Shown here piece by piece: positions 7,616 to 15,933 of a DNA stretch of 64,000 bases. Under the pieces are notes generated by a model. The model was given only the letters and a program-made list of their open reading frames with translations. It did not search any database and was not told the origin of the DNA. Position 1 is the stretch's first letter. Every line of letters starts with the position of its first letter. Source of the stretch: Nocardia brasiliensis ATCC 700358 (GTDB lineage: Bacteria; Actinomycetota; Actinomycetes; Mycobacteriales; Mycobacteriaceae); contig NC_018681.1 in assembly GCF_000250675.2 (NCBI RefSeq), forward strand, positions 2,852,001 through 2,916,000, given 5' to 3'. The position numbers and the translations under genes were made by a program.

Positions 7616-8821
7616 TCAAGGAGCGGCGGAGGGGATCGGGGGTGCGGAGTCGGGGACTTCTGCGTAATCGGGGAGGTCGAGGTTGAGGGCGCGGTCGATG
7701 AGGGCGGTGAACCATTCTCCGGTGAAGTCGGGGGCTGGTTCGGGGTCCGGTTCGGGGAGGGCGCGGGTTTGGGCGTGCAGGCGGCCGATCTCCTGGTTGG
7801 CTTCGACGAACGGACGCATCCGCTGCTCGTAGGCGGCGAAGCCGAGCTCGGGGTTCCAGTCGGCGGCGGCGAGTTCGCCGGCCAGCACGTAGGCGCCGAT
7901 CAGGGCCAGGCCGGTGCCCTGTCCGGACATCGGGGACGAGCTGAACGCGGCGTCGCCGAGTAGCACTACCCGGCCGTTCGACCAGCGGTCCGTCACCACC
8001 TGGGCGACTTGGTCGAGATAGAAGTCGGGAGTGTCGTCCAGGTGCGCGAGGATGCGCGGGGTCGACCAGCCCAGTCCGGTCATCTGCTCGTGCAGCAGCC
8101 GCTTCTGCGCCGCGATGTCGCGGTAGTCGACGTCGAAATCCGCGGCGGCGAAGGAGAACATGGCCATCGCTCGGGTGGCGTCCTGGATGGGACGCAGCAT
8201 CGCGGAGCGCCCGGGTTCCTGATATTCGATCAGCCAGCGGTCCAATCCGAATTCGTTGGGCACGCTGTAGAAAGCCAGCACAAGTCCGAGGTGCCGGATG
8301 AACTGCTCGTGCGGCCCGAAGACCATGGCGCGCAACGCCGAATGCAGCCCGTCGGCCCCGACCACGAGGTCGAAGCGCCGCCGGTCGCCGCCCGCGAAGG
8401 TCACGTCGACGCCGTCCGCGTCCTGGGTGAGTTCGGCGATCCGGTCGCCGAAGAGGTATTCGACACCGTCGCGGGTGTCGTCGTAGAGCACCTGCGACAG
8501 GTCGCCACGCAGGATCTCGATTTCCGCGATGTACCCGTCGCCGCCGTCGTCGTCGGCGCGGAAGGTCTCCAGCACGTTTCCGTCCGCGTCGACGGTGTGC
8601 GCGCCGGCGGTCTCGGTGCGGGCCGCGCGCACCGCCGCGTCCAGGCCCATCCGCCGGATGACCTCCCTGGTCACGCCGCGCGCATCCACCGCCTGCCCGC
8701 CGGGACGCAGTTCGGGCGCCCGCTCCACCACGGTCACCTCGGCGCCGCGCCTGCGCAGCCAGTGCGCCAGCGCGGGTCCCGCGATGCTCGCTCCCGCCAC
8801 CAAAACCTTGATTCCACTCAC
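7616..8821 (-). CDS. FAD-dependent monooxygenase (PHBH/TetX-like)
   Basis: A 401-residue class A flavoprotein monooxygenase. The Rossmann fingerprint VLVAGASIAGPALAHWLRR opens the protein; the DG motif VVGADGLHSALR is near residue 160 and the GD motif VVLLGDAAFSSSPMSGQGTG is near residue 285. Such enzymes use NAD(P)H and O2 to hydroxylate aromatic or antibiotic substrates in the cytosol. The ATG at 8821 gives MSGIKVLVAG. The upstream neighbour is a small secreted repeat protein ended by a strong hairpin, so this gene is probably transcribed on its own. The substrate is unknown. Confidence 0.85.
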   Translation of the reverse strand: MSGIKVLVAGASIAGPALAHWLRRRGAEVTVVERAPELRPGGQAVDARGVTREVIRRMGLDAAVRAARTETAGAHTVDADGNVLETFRADDDGGDGYIAEIEILRGDLSQVLYDDTRDGVEYLFGDRIAELTQDADGVDVTFAGGDRRRFDLVVGADGLHSALRAMVFGPHEQFIRHLGLVLAFYSVPNEFGLDRWLIEYQEPGRSAMLRPIQDATRAMAMFSFAAADFDVDYRDIAAQKRLLHEQMTGLGWSTPRILAHLDDTPDFYLDQVAQVVTDRWSNGRVVLLGDAAFSSSPMSGQGTGLALIGAYVLAGELAAADWNPELGFAAYEQRMRPFVEANQEIGRLHAQTRALPEPDPEPAPDFTGEWFTALIDRALNLDLPDYAEVPDSAPPIPSAAP

Positions 8822-8958
8822 GCCGAAGACCCTTCGCGCCGGTCCGGATCAGTCCGGATCGTTCTCCACCGCGCTGGGACGGTCCCGGCGCAGCCCCACC
8901 ATTGTCGGTGTGTCGAAGGTATCGACGGCGGGTCGTCGCGAAATTCATCGGGGCTGGA

Positions 8959-8990
8959 CGTTCCCAGCGACCGAGCGGACGCTGGGAACG
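8959..8990 (-). terminator. Hairpin terminator
   Basis: An 11-bp perfect stem, CGTTCCCAGCG and CGCTGGGAACG, with a 10-base loop. It starts 5 bases past the stop codon of the gly/pro-repeat protein read on the minus strand. There is no U tract, as is usual in high-GC actinobacteria. Confidence 0.65.
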
Positions 8991-8995
8991 TGCCG

Positions 8996-9250
8996 CTAGC
9001 GACCCATGCCGGGTTCGCCGGAACCACCGGTGCCGGGATTGCCCGGGCCACCGCCCTCGCCCATACCCGGGTCGCCCGGGCCACCCTGCCCCATTCCCGG
9101 GTCGCCGGGGCCGGACGCCAGCATGATGCCCGGATGCCCGACAAGGGTGGCCGCCTCGCCGTTGGCGACGGTGGGACCGGCCAGCGTGACAGCCGCGGCT
9201 CCGGCGATTGCCGCGGCCGCGAAACCGCGGCGAACGGTGAACAAGCTCAT
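8996..9250 (-). CDS. Secreted Gly/Pro repeat protein (collagen-like tail)
   Basis: An 84-residue protein. A signal peptide (FTVRRGFAAAAIAGAAAVTL then cleavage around VANGEA) is followed by a mature tail built of short glycine- and proline-rich repeats of the type GDPGMGQGG, GDPGMGEGG, GNPGTGGSG, GEPGMG. This low-complexity tail has collagen-like spacing but imperfect GXY phase. Similar small repeat proteins are common in actinobacteria and may be surface or cell-wall associated. The ATG at 9250 has AGGAAG-like bases nearby on the minus strand. A strong terminator follows the stop. Confidence 0.6.
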   Translation of the reverse strand: MSLFTVRRGFAAAAIAGAAAVTLAGPTVANGEAATLVGHPGIMLASGPGDPGMGQGGPGDPGMGEGGGPGNPGTGGSGEPGMGR

Positions 9251-9444
9251 CGAAACTCCCGTTCGAGAAGGACGACAGATCGTCGTCGATGTCCGAGCCG
9301 CGACCGGCTGGCCGGGCCACCGTCGAGACTAGGAAGCGCGCGTAATCGCGGCGTCATCCCCGGCGTAACCGCCCGTCTGGTGCTCGAATACGTTGGCAGA
9401 CTGCGGATCTGAACTCGCAGGTCGGGTAGCGCGGTGCTGCCGCG

Positions 9445-10617
9445 CTACCGCGTGCTCGGCTGCGTCACCCGGGCGGCGATGGCCTCGGCGGTGCTCCACT
9501 GCCGACCGAGAGCGGTCAATTCGGTGACCTCGTCGAGGAGGCTGTCGGCGGCCGAGACGGTGAAATAGCGTGGTCCGGTCGGTGCCGCGCCTTGCGTTTT
9601 GGCGTCGCGGGCGCGCACGAGCAGAACGGCACGATCCAATGCGTCGTGGGCAGGGCCGGCCGGGGCGGCGCTCGAAATGGCCGCGGCGATCTCGGGTGGA
9701 TGCGGTGTCGCGTACCGGGCCAGGTCCAGCATGCTGTCCCGGATCTCGATGACGGTGCGGTGCAGCAGGTATCGGTTGGGCTGGGCGCCGTGCGGCACCG
9801 GGCTGTGATGCACGATCTCCGGACACGCGGTGGTCAGTTCGCGCCAGAGGGGCCGCAGCGCTTTTCGGTGCCGGGTCAGATCGTCCACACCCATCCGGCT
9901 GCGGGCCGCGGCGATGATGGCGATCAGCGTCAACCCCATGCACAGCACGAGATCGAAAAACACTCCGTTGCGATCTATTTCGGCCTGGATATCGGTGAAG
10001 GAGTTGTGCGGCACGGTGATCCGGACGGCCGACGCGGCGATGGTCGCACCGATGCGTACGAGCACCGCGACGCCCGCGAGCAGGATCGCCACATACATTG
10101 CCGCGTCCCGACGCTCGACCTGATTACGCAGTTCGGCGCCCGCGGCCCGGATGACGATGACCGCCATCGCGATGCCGATCGGCGCGGTGCACAGCCAGTA
10201 GCCGAACTGTGCCCATCCGGTGCGCTCGAAGATCGTGCCTGAACCGTCGCCGAAGGTGCTGAAACACAGTGCCGCCGCACTGAATACGACGGCGAGCCCA
10301 TAGCAGACAAGCGGCGATCGGGAACGATGCAGCAGCGCCGCCCCGATCAACAGCCCGGCGGCATAGCCGACATTGAAACCGACGGCCCCGAGTTCGAGGA
10401 TCAACTCCTCGGCGAGCCGGCCGCCGGACAGCTCGCTCAGCAGGCGGCACACCGTAGGTTCCCGGGTGGTCGCCGTGGCGACGACGCAGCCGAACGCGAT
10501 GGTGACGTGCCGGTCGAGTTCGGTGCTGAGCAGGCCGACGAGACGACCTGCGAGCAACAGGCAGGCCGCGAGCACCGTGGGCAGCGTTACCGCGGTGGGT
10601 AGCGTCGAGGTGAACAT
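9445..10617 (-). CDS. MAB_1171c/DUF6545-type membrane protein
   Basis: A 390-residue protein: about seven N-terminal transmembrane helices (residues about 5-235) and a cytosolic C-terminal domain of about 140 residues beginning DDLTRHRKALRPLWRELTTA. That C-terminal block, with the HRTVIEIRDSMLDLARY helix, matches what I know of the actinobacterial DUF6545 domain. It lies 12 bases after an ImmA/IrrE-like metalloprotease gene, a pairing seen in other actinobacteria, so the two are probably co-transcribed. It could be a membrane sensor whose tail is controlled by the protease; the function is undescribed. Confidence 0.72.
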   Translation of the reverse strand: MFTSTLPTAVTLPTVLAACLLLAGRLVGLLSTELDRHVTIAFGCVVATATTREPTVCRLLSELSGGRLAEELILELGAVGFNVGYAAGLLIGAALLHRSRSPLVCYGLAVVFSAAALCFSTFGDGSGTIFERTGWAQFGYWLCTAPIGIAMAVIVIRAAGAELRNQVERRDAAMYVAILLAGVAVLVRIGATIAASAVRITVPHNSFTDIQAEIDRNGVFFDLVLCMGLTLIAIIAAARSRMGVDDLTRHRKALRPLWRELTTACPEIVHHSPVPHGAQPNRYLLHRTVIEIRDSMLDLARYATPHPPEIAAAISSAAPAGPAHDALDRAVLLVRARDAKTQGAAPTGPRYFTVSAADSLLDEVTELTALGRQWSTAEAIAARVTQPSTR

Positions 10618-10629
10618 CGCGCAGGGTGC

Positions 10630-11130
10630 TCAGCGTTGAAAAAGCAAGCGGCCGAGCACCGAACGCGGCCGTTCGATATCGACGTCGGACATCAGCATGG
10701 AAGCGAACAGTTCGGCCTGGCTCTCGTCGACATCGTCGTAGTCGCTGCGGGCGAGCACCCGCAGCACACTGTCGAGTTCCACATCGGGGAACAGCGCGGC
10801 GAGCGTCCGGTGCCGCGAGCCCGGCGCGACGAATCCGGCGTGGTCGAGCAACAGGTGGGCGATCTCGTGCAGCACGATGTGGTCGGTGTGATAGCCGGTG
10901 CTGGCCGCGTCGTAGGCGATGACGATATCGTCGGCGCGTTCGACGACGAGTCCGCACGGAAACCCGCCCGTGGTCAGATCCTGTTGCGGAACAATCAGAA
11001 TCGGCTTGCCCACCCGTTCCGCCACGTGCGCCACGAAAGTCGCCAGCTGCCACGGCCGCGGCACCTCCAGCGAAGCCGCCAGCCGTCGTACTTGTTCGAC
11101 CGCGGGGTCGACACCGGCGCGTCGGAACAT
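10630..11130 (-). CDS. ImmA/IrrE-type metallopeptidase
   Basis: A 166-residue protein with the zinc-binding helix HEIAHLLLDH (residues about 91-100), the hallmark of the ImmA/IrrE family, which cleave or regulate XRE-type repressors. The rest is alpha-helical with a short beta region (PILIVPQQDL). Unlike many relatives there is no N-terminal helix-turn-helix, and no XRE gene is adjacent. The ATG at 11130 gives MFRRAGVDP. It precedes the DUF6545 membrane protein by 12 bases. It probably acts in the cytosol on a regulator or on the partner's C-terminal domain. Confidence 0.75.
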   Translation of the reverse strand: MFRRAGVDPAVEQVRRLAASLEVPRPWQLATFVAHVAERVGKPILIVPQQDLTTGGFPCGLVVERADDIVIAYDAASTGYHTDHIVLHEIAHLLLDHAGFVAPGSRHRTLAALFPDVELDSVLRVLARSDYDDVDESQAELFASMLMSDVDIERPRSVLGRLLFQR

Positions 11131-11312
11131 GCAGCCATCTTTGCCGCCTATGGTTCGGGTTGTCCAGCGCCGCGTGCTGCCGCCCGACTGCCGGAAGTCG
11201 GCGATTGCGGCGAGATCGCTGGCCAGGGCCCCGGCAACCCCTTGTGCGCGTCCCGATCGCCCGCAGTGCCGCCGGTACCGGCCCAGCGGACGCGAGCACG
11301 TGTTGGTCGAAT

Positions 11313-11372
11313 GATCACGAGGTAATGGTGCGGCATCGGCCGAGCGGCTCCCCCCACCATTACCTGGTGATC
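11313..11372. repeat. Dispersed 60-bp palindromic element, copy 1
   Basis: Arms GATCACGAGGTAATGGTG (11313-11330) and CACCATTACCTGGTGATC (11355-11372) pair at 17 of 18 positions around a GC-rich core CGGCATCGGCCGAGCGGC. A second copy with the same core is at 60971-61032. It lies in the 11131-11456 gap between the protease gene and the next gene; nothing else is seen there. It resembles an intergenic REP- or MITE-like element. Confidence 0.65.
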
Positions 11373-11456
11373 GCGTGTCCGGTCGCGAATATCGGGTGGT
11401 GCGGCCCGGGTGGGGCTGAAATCATCGGGCGGCGGCTGCGAAAGGGGCTGGTGGTT

Positions 11457-12176
11457 ATGGTGCGGCGGTTCTGGATCGAGTTCGAGCTGCCCGAACAACC
11501 TGATTCGGTGTTCCTGCAACTGCGCGACGGCGTCGGCGTCACCGGGTTCGACGAGCGGGACTGTTTGGCGATGGCGGCGGACCTGGTGTACGACGGCAGA
11601 CCGCTGCCGCCGGTCCGTCGCGTGATCGCCGACATCTCCCTGGCCGAGCCGCTCCCGGTGCGGCCGTACGCGCTCGGTGTGCCGGTGTGGCGCGGCGTCT
11701 GGTTCCCGCCGAAGAATCTCCAGACCGGGGCCATCTGGCGTTCGCCCGACTTCGACCGGTTACGTGAACTCGGCACCCAGTCCGTCGAACCGCCTCCACC
11801 GGTGCGGGCCAGCGACACCTTGCGCACGAAAAACCTGTGGTGGAACGATATTCCGCAGATCGACCAGCTGTTGTGGCCGATCGTGTATGTGCACTATGCG
11901 GCGTGCGCCGACATGATGGGGCGCTTCGCGGCAGGCGTGCGCGACAACATCACCGTGAGTCCCGCCTATGGGACACGGGTGCGCGACGCACTCGAATACA
12001 TCATCCAGCGCGGGACCACGCCGGACGAATGGTGCGACCCGACCGGAGTCGCGTTCGCCGATCGAGCCGAGTTGGCCGCGTATCTGACGGCCTACCGCGA
12101 CTACTTGTTCGGGGACCGTTCGGAGCCCAGGTATCTGCCTGGTGTGCAACAGCTTCCGTGGGATCCGCCGAAGTAA
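11457..12176 (+). CDS. Conserved hypothetical protein
   Basis: A 239-residue soluble protein. It starts MVRRFWIEFELPEQPDS and has an aromatic-rich middle (VPVWRGVWFPPKNLQTGAIW, then LWWNDIPQIDQLLWPIVYVHY). No family motif was recognised. The frame is open upstream, but the repeat element at 11313-11372 occupies it, so a start near 11457 (ATG; GTG at 11451 is possible) is preferred; the Shine-Dalgarno AAAGGGG is somewhat distant. The convergent neighbour is a maleylpyruvate-isomerase-like gene. Codon use is normal for the region. Confidence 0.6.
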   Translation: MVRRFWIEFELPEQPDSVFLQLRDGVGVTGFDERDCLAMAADLVYDGRPLPPVRRVIADISLAEPLPVRPYALGVPVWRGVWFPPKNLQTGAIWRSPDFDRLRELGTQSVEPPPPVRASDTLRTKNLWWNDIPQIDQLLWPIVYVHYAACADMMGRFAAGVRDNITVSPAYGTRVRDALEYIIQRGTTPDEWCDPTGVAFADRAELAAYLTAYRDYLFGDRSEPRYLPGVQQLPWDPPK

Positions 12177-12187
12177 TGAGCCGGCGG

Positions 12188-12835
12188 TCAGCCGCGGGGT
12201 GTGCCGTCCCAGCGCCATTTCGTCAGGGCCGGGCGGCCCGGCAGGTCGGCCCGGCCGGTCGCCCACAGGAGCGTGGTCCACGGTTCCGTGTCGGTCGGAG
12301 CATCTGGGAACAGGCGGGCGAGGACTCGGGCGCACAGGTCGGCGGGCGGGTTCCAGGGGAGGTCGAGTCCCTGGATGAGGTCGTGGGTGTGCACCAGGGC
12401 CTCGACGATGCCCATGGCGGCGAACCCTTCCGGATCCGAGACACCGTAGACGTGGAAGGCGCGGGTGTGCGGTGGCTTCATCCGCACCATGGCGCTCAGC
12501 AGTGCGCCGTTCGCCTCCAAAGTCTGCAACAGGCCCGCGGGTCCGGAATCACGTTCTGCGTGCACGGAATTGGCCGGGCCACCCGCTCGCCGGCACGTGG
12601 CGGCGAAAGGCACATGACCGGTCAACGGGGGAGTGCTGGGCCCCATTTGCACGGCGTACGCGAAGAAGTCGTCGCCGAGATGTTCGACGGTTTCCCAGCG
12701 GCTCCACTCCAGCGTTCCGGCCTGCTCATCCCAGGCGGACTGCGGCACCGTACGCAGCACCGCCACCGACAACCGCACGACAAGGTCCAGATCGTCTGGG
12801 GTGACAGGGGAGCGGGGATCGTTCGGCGTGGGCAT
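12188..12835 (-). CDS. Mycothiol-dependent maleylpyruvate isomerase/DinB-like protein
   Basis: A 215-residue DinB/MDMPI-fold protein. The segment LEWSRWETVEHLGDDFFAYA is the characteristic first helix pair of this superfamily, with a His in the metal-ligand position; EALVHTHDLIQGL carries further His residues of the usual metal triad (H-x-H). Members use mycothiol or a divalent metal in isomerisation or thiol transfer, or are of unknown role. The C-terminal segment ends WATGRADLPGRP, typical of the MDMPI C-terminal domain. The ATG at 12835 is clear. It is a single gene with no functional context. Confidence 0.7.
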   Translation of the reverse strand: MPTPNDPRSPVTPDDLDLVVRLSVAVLRTVPQSAWDEQAGTLEWSRWETVEHLGDDFFAYAVQMGPSTPPLTGHVPFAATCRRAGGPANSVHAERDSGPAGLLQTLEANGALLSAMVRMKPPHTRAFHVYGVSDPEGFAAMGIVEALVHTHDLIQGLDLPWNPPADLCARVLARLFPDAPTDTEPWTTLLWATGRADLPGRPALTKWRWDGTPRG

Positions 12836-13013
12836 GCCCGAACCTTACTGAAGTCCCCCGAAGTACCGCGCGGCACAGATCTCGATGACGAAGATCGACT
12901 CACCGTCCGGATCGGCGAACGAGGTCGACACCGCTCGGCTCCCTGAGTCCGGTGCATCCGTCGCCGACTGTCGGCGCGCACCGTGTTGCTGGCACAGCAG
13001 CGCCCCGCGTTGT

Positions 13014-13469
13014 CTATGCGGGATGCAGGACCGGTGTGATCGCGCGCAATATAGCGATCATTTCGGTTGCGCCGGAACGGATTTCCGGATCTGGGTGACT
13101 CGTGAGGGGTGCGCAGAGGTCGACGGCGGCGTCGCGGTCGTCGGCGTACACGCCGTAGACGTCGTGGACGGCAGTACCCAGCCATTCGGATTGCGTGTTG
13201 TCGGCTGCGGCGAAGGCGGCGGCCACCGCGGTGAGACCCGCGGCGTCTTTGCGGCGTAGGAGGGCCTCGGCCGTCGTCAGGGTGACGAAGGTGTTGGCGT
13301 CGTCGAGGAGCAGGATCGCCAAAACCGCCCGTGCTTCGATCATTTCGGCGAAGGCGGCCAGGGCGTGTCCGGCGTCGGCGCGGTCGCGGACGTCGACGCT
13401 GCGAGCCAGAGTCGCCAGCGCGTCGACGGCGGCGCTCCTGGCATCGTCGTTCCCAGGTCCCTGCTGCAT
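13014..13469 (-). CDS. HEAT-repeat-like helical protein
   Basis: A 151-residue all-helical protein rich in Ala/Leu with repeated helix pairs (RADAGHALAAFAEMIEARAV, TLTTAEALLRRKDAAGL, DPEIRSGATEMIAILRA) that look like degenerate HEAT or PBS-lyase repeats. The start at 13469 (MQQGPGNDD) is preferred to an upstream in-frame ATG, whose extension is low-complexity Arg/Pro. It is probably a protein-interaction scaffold. No operon partner; function unknown. Confidence 0.55.
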   Translation of the reverse strand: MQQGPGNDDARSAAVDALATLARSVDVRDRADAGHALAAFAEMIEARAVLAILLLDDANTFVTLTTAEALLRRKDAAGLTAVAAAFAAADNTQSEWLGTAVHDVYGVYADDRDAAVDLCAPLTSHPDPEIRSGATEMIAILRAITPVLHPA

Positions 13470-13601
13470 GTTCGGAAAGTAGCAGCACGCGGGTCGGCGC
13501 TGGTCACCGGGCACATCGAGTGGCCTCCGAAATGCTGACCGTCGCGGGGCGACCGGCCGGCGCGTCACGGTGACCGGTCGCGGTGGGCGTGGCGGCTGGG
13601 C

Positions 13602-14177
13602 CTAAACCTCCGCGCGCACGAGTCGAAGCACGGTGTGGCGCAACGTCTCTTGGGCTCGGTCCAGCGTCATGCGGTCGCTGCGGACCTGTTCGCCCGCCGC
13701 GTGGCTGACCGCGATGATGGTCGCGACCAGCCACTCCGGGGTGGCGGTGCGGTCGAATTCGCCGGTGCGGTGGCCGCGCCGGATCAGTGTCAGGAGCCGG
13801 TCTTCGACGGGAACGTGGCGCTCGCGGTCGCGTTGGGGTGCGAACGCGCCGAGGAGTTCGGGACCGGGGGACTTTCGGAAGAATTGCCAGCCGACGTCCA
13901 GCATGCGCAGGAGAGCCGCTGTCGCGGTACCACTTTCGAGGTCCGCCGCGTCCATGGCGGCGATGGCGCGCGTGGTCGTGTGATCGATGACCGCGTGCAG
14001 CAGTTCTTCCCGCGAGGCGAAGTGCGCGTACACCGTCTGGCGGGTGACCCCGGCCGCGGCGGCGATGGTCGCCAGACCGACCTCCGGCCGTTCGGCGAGC
14101 AGACGAGTCGCGGCCGTCAGGATGTCGGCCCTGCTGCGTTCGGCGTCCGCGCGCCGTTTCGCTCCCGCCTCGGTCAA
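13602..14177 (-). CDS. TetR family transcriptional regulator
   Basis: A 191-residue TetR protein. The N-terminal HTH is ILTAATRLLAERPEVGLATI followed by the recognition helix AGVTRQTVYAHFASREELL. The C-terminal ligand domain is typical in length. It is divergent from a SnoaL-like/DUF1772 gene pair at 14255-15156, with a TTACA-N4-TGTAA dyad between them, so it is probably their repressor and its own. Confidence 0.87.
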   Translation of the reverse strand: MTEAGAKRRADAERSRADILTAATRLLAERPEVGLATIAAAAGVTRQTVYAHFASREELLHAVIDHTTTRAIAAMDAADLESGTATAALLRMLDVGWQFFRKSPGPELLGAFAPQRDRERHVPVEDRLLTLIRRGHRTGEFDRTATPEWLVATIIAVSHAAGEQVRSDRMTLDRAQETLRHTVLRLVRAEV

Positions 14178-14219
14178 AATCTTACATCCTTGTCAAAGTT
14201 GATCCGACTGATCTAGTCT

Positions 14220-14233
14220 TTACAGCGTTGTAA
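14220..14233. promoter_or_regulatory. TetR operator candidate
   Basis: A perfect dyad TTACA-GCGT-TGTAA lies between the divergent TetR gene and the SnoaL/DUF1772 operon. A related half-site TTACA also occurs at 14182-14186, near the TetR start codon. The position, 22 bases before the SnoaL ATG, suits repression. Confidence 0.5.
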
Positions 14234-14254
14234 GAATTCTACTGCTGGAGTGCC

Positions 14255-14647
14255 ATGAACCCCGCACCGACTCGCAAGCCCGAACAACTCCTCACCGACT
14301 TCTTCACTGCCTACACCGCCGCGGCCGTGGATCCGGACAGTGATCCCGCCGAGGTGATCGATCGTTTCCACACCCGCGACGTCGTACAGGTCGCCGACGG
14401 TGTCCGGCTCGACCGCGACCGCTTGGTCGCGCATCTCCGTCCGGTGCGAAAGAACCTGCGCCACTACCGTTTCGAAGTCCACGAGGCGGTGCTGGACGGC
14501 GCGCGGTTTGCCGCCCGGCTGACCATTCATGCGCAGATGCGCAAGGCGGATCTCGTCACCACCGAGGTCTTCATGTTCGGCGAGTTCGCGCCGGACGGCA
14601 GGCTGCGCCGGGCCGAACAACGCACCCGGACAGTGCCGGCCGCATGA
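14255..14647 (+). CDS. SnoaL-like (NTF2 fold) protein
   Basis: A 130-residue single-domain protein. The helical start EQLLTDFFTAYTAAA and the pattern VIDRFHTRDVVQVADG, with VHEAVLDGARFAARLTIHAQ as a central strand, fit the NTF2/SnoaL cone. Such proteins act as small-molecule isomerases, cyclases or binding proteins. It overlaps the next gene by 4 bases (ATGA), so the two are translationally coupled and probably act on the same compound. A TetR operator candidate lies just upstream. Confidence 0.7.
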   Translation: MNPAPTRKPEQLLTDFFTAYTAAAVDPDSDPAEVIDRFHTRDVVQVADGVRLDRDRLVAHLRPVRKNLRHYRFEVHEAVLDGARFAARLTIHAQMRKADLVTTEVFMFGEFAPDGRLRRAEQRTRTVPAA

Positions 14648-15156
14648 GCGAGTCCATCGTGCGTCCCGTGCGGTCGCTGGCCCTGCTCGCCACCGGGCTG
14701 CTGGCCGGCGCATTCGGTTACGGCGCAGCCAATCTCGCGCCGACCTTCCATCGGGTGCCGTTGCAGATGCGGCTGGAATTCCACACCGAGCTGATGAAGA
14801 ACAACAGCGTCAGCATGCAGATCACCATGGCCGCCGCGGCATTGAGCTGTCTCGGGTTGGCTGTGCTGCTGCGCGGCCGGGCGCGGGCCCTCGCCGCCGG
14901 GGCGGGCGCGCTGGTCGTGGGATCGTTTCTCGTCACTCGGCTGGGGAATGTGCCGATCAACCATCAGATCAACCGGTGGGCGGTGGAAGGTGCACCGGCC
15001 GATTACCTTTCGATTCTCACCCGCTGGGACTTCTTCCACTATCTGCGCACCGGCACCGCCCTCGCCGCGTTCGTCGTGATCATCGTGCTGGTCATGCGGC
15101 CGGAACGGCGGCGCGAGGAGTCCGCGACCCGCATCATGGCCGACCGTCCGCAATAG
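14644..15156 (+). CDS. DUF1772 (anthrone-oxygenase-like) membrane protein
   Basis: A 170-residue protein with four transmembrane helices and the DUF1772 signature GNVPINHQINRW in the third loop (about residues 100-111). DUF1772 includes fungal anthrone oxygenases and many uncharacterised bacterial proteins. It starts within the stop codon of the SnoaL-like gene. With that partner and the divergent TetR, it may form a small inducible detoxification or modification unit for an aromatic compound (inference). Confidence 0.75.
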   Translation: MSESIVRPVRSLALLATGLLAGAFGYGAANLAPTFHRVPLQMRLEFHTELMKNNSVSMQITMAAAALSCLGLAVLLRGRARALAAGAGALVVGSFLVTRLGNVPINHQINRWAVEGAPADYLSILTRWDFFHYLRTGTALAAFVVIIVLVMRPERRREESATRIMADRPQ

Positions 15157-15161
15157 CGTAT

Positions 15162-15899
15162 TCAGCTGTCGCGCGGGGTTTTTCGCCGAAGTGCCGCCCG
15201 GTGCGCCAAGACCTCGAGCACGCGCTGCCAGGCCGGTGCCGCCTCGGAGATCTGGGCGGTCACCAGCTTCAGGTAGCCCGGCTGCCCCGTGTCCTGTTCG
15301 TGCTCGATCGCCGATGCGTCCAGGTCATCGATGAGCCGGTCGAGGCGGGGATCGCGCGGATCCCACTCGGCGGCTTGGTCACTGGCGAGGTAGAGCCGCA
15401 CGGTCTCGGGATCGTCGAGACCGGCGTTCTTCTCCTGGACTCGCCGCGGTAGTAGGCCGGGGTCGAGAGCTTGCATCAGAATCCACGAGTCGCGTTCGAG
15501 CCGGACCCGCTGAGCACTGATCCCGAGGCGGCGCATCCGGTCCAGGATGTCGACCACTTCGGGCGGCAGAACGAGCTTTTCCCCGCCCGCCAATTCGGCG
15601 ATGCGGCGGCGGTATTCGCTCAACTCATCGATCTTGCTCTGCAACGCCCGATCGATATCGGTGATGGCCGAGGCGAATTCGGCCGGCGGCGCGTGCAGCA
15701 GCGCGTCGATCCGCGCCAAAGGCACACCGGCATCGGCGAGGGTCCTGATCCGGATCAGATCCACGGCCGCTTGCGGACGGTAGCGGCGGTAGCCGGAGCT
15801 GTCCCGCTCGGGCTCGGGCAGCAAGCCTATCTGGTGGTAGTGGCGCACGGTGCGCACGGTGACACCGGCGGTGGCCGCCAGCTGGCCGATCGTGAGCAC
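15162..15899 (-). CDS. MerR family transcriptional regulator
   Basis: A 245-residue protein. A MerR HTH opens the protein (LTIGQLAATAGVTVRTVRHY, then SSGYRRYRPQAAVDL), followed by a helical dimerisation arm and a C-terminal all-helical domain of about 120 residues with no recognised family. The GTG at 15897-15899 is chosen because CAGGAG lies 6 bases upstream; the longer frame adds unrelated residues. It follows the alpha/beta hydrolase gene by 34 bases on the same strand and is probably co-transcribed from the dyad-bearing promoter at 16845-16875, which it would regulate. Confidence 0.82.
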   Translation of the reverse strand: MLTIGQLAATAGVTVRTVRHYHQIGLLPEPERDSSGYRRYRPQAAVDLIRIRTLADAGVPLARIDALLHAPPAEFASAITDIDRALQSKIDELSEYRRRIAELAGGEKLVLPPEVVDILDRMRRLGISAQRVRLERDSWILMQALDPGLLPRRVQEKNAGLDDPETVRLYLASDQAAEWDPRDPRLDRLIDDLDASAIEHEQDTGQPGYLKLVTAQISEAAPAWQRVLEVLAHRAALRRKTPRDS

Positions 15900-15933
15900 C
15901 TGACTCCTGGATTCGCGGGACGTGTTGCCGAGT

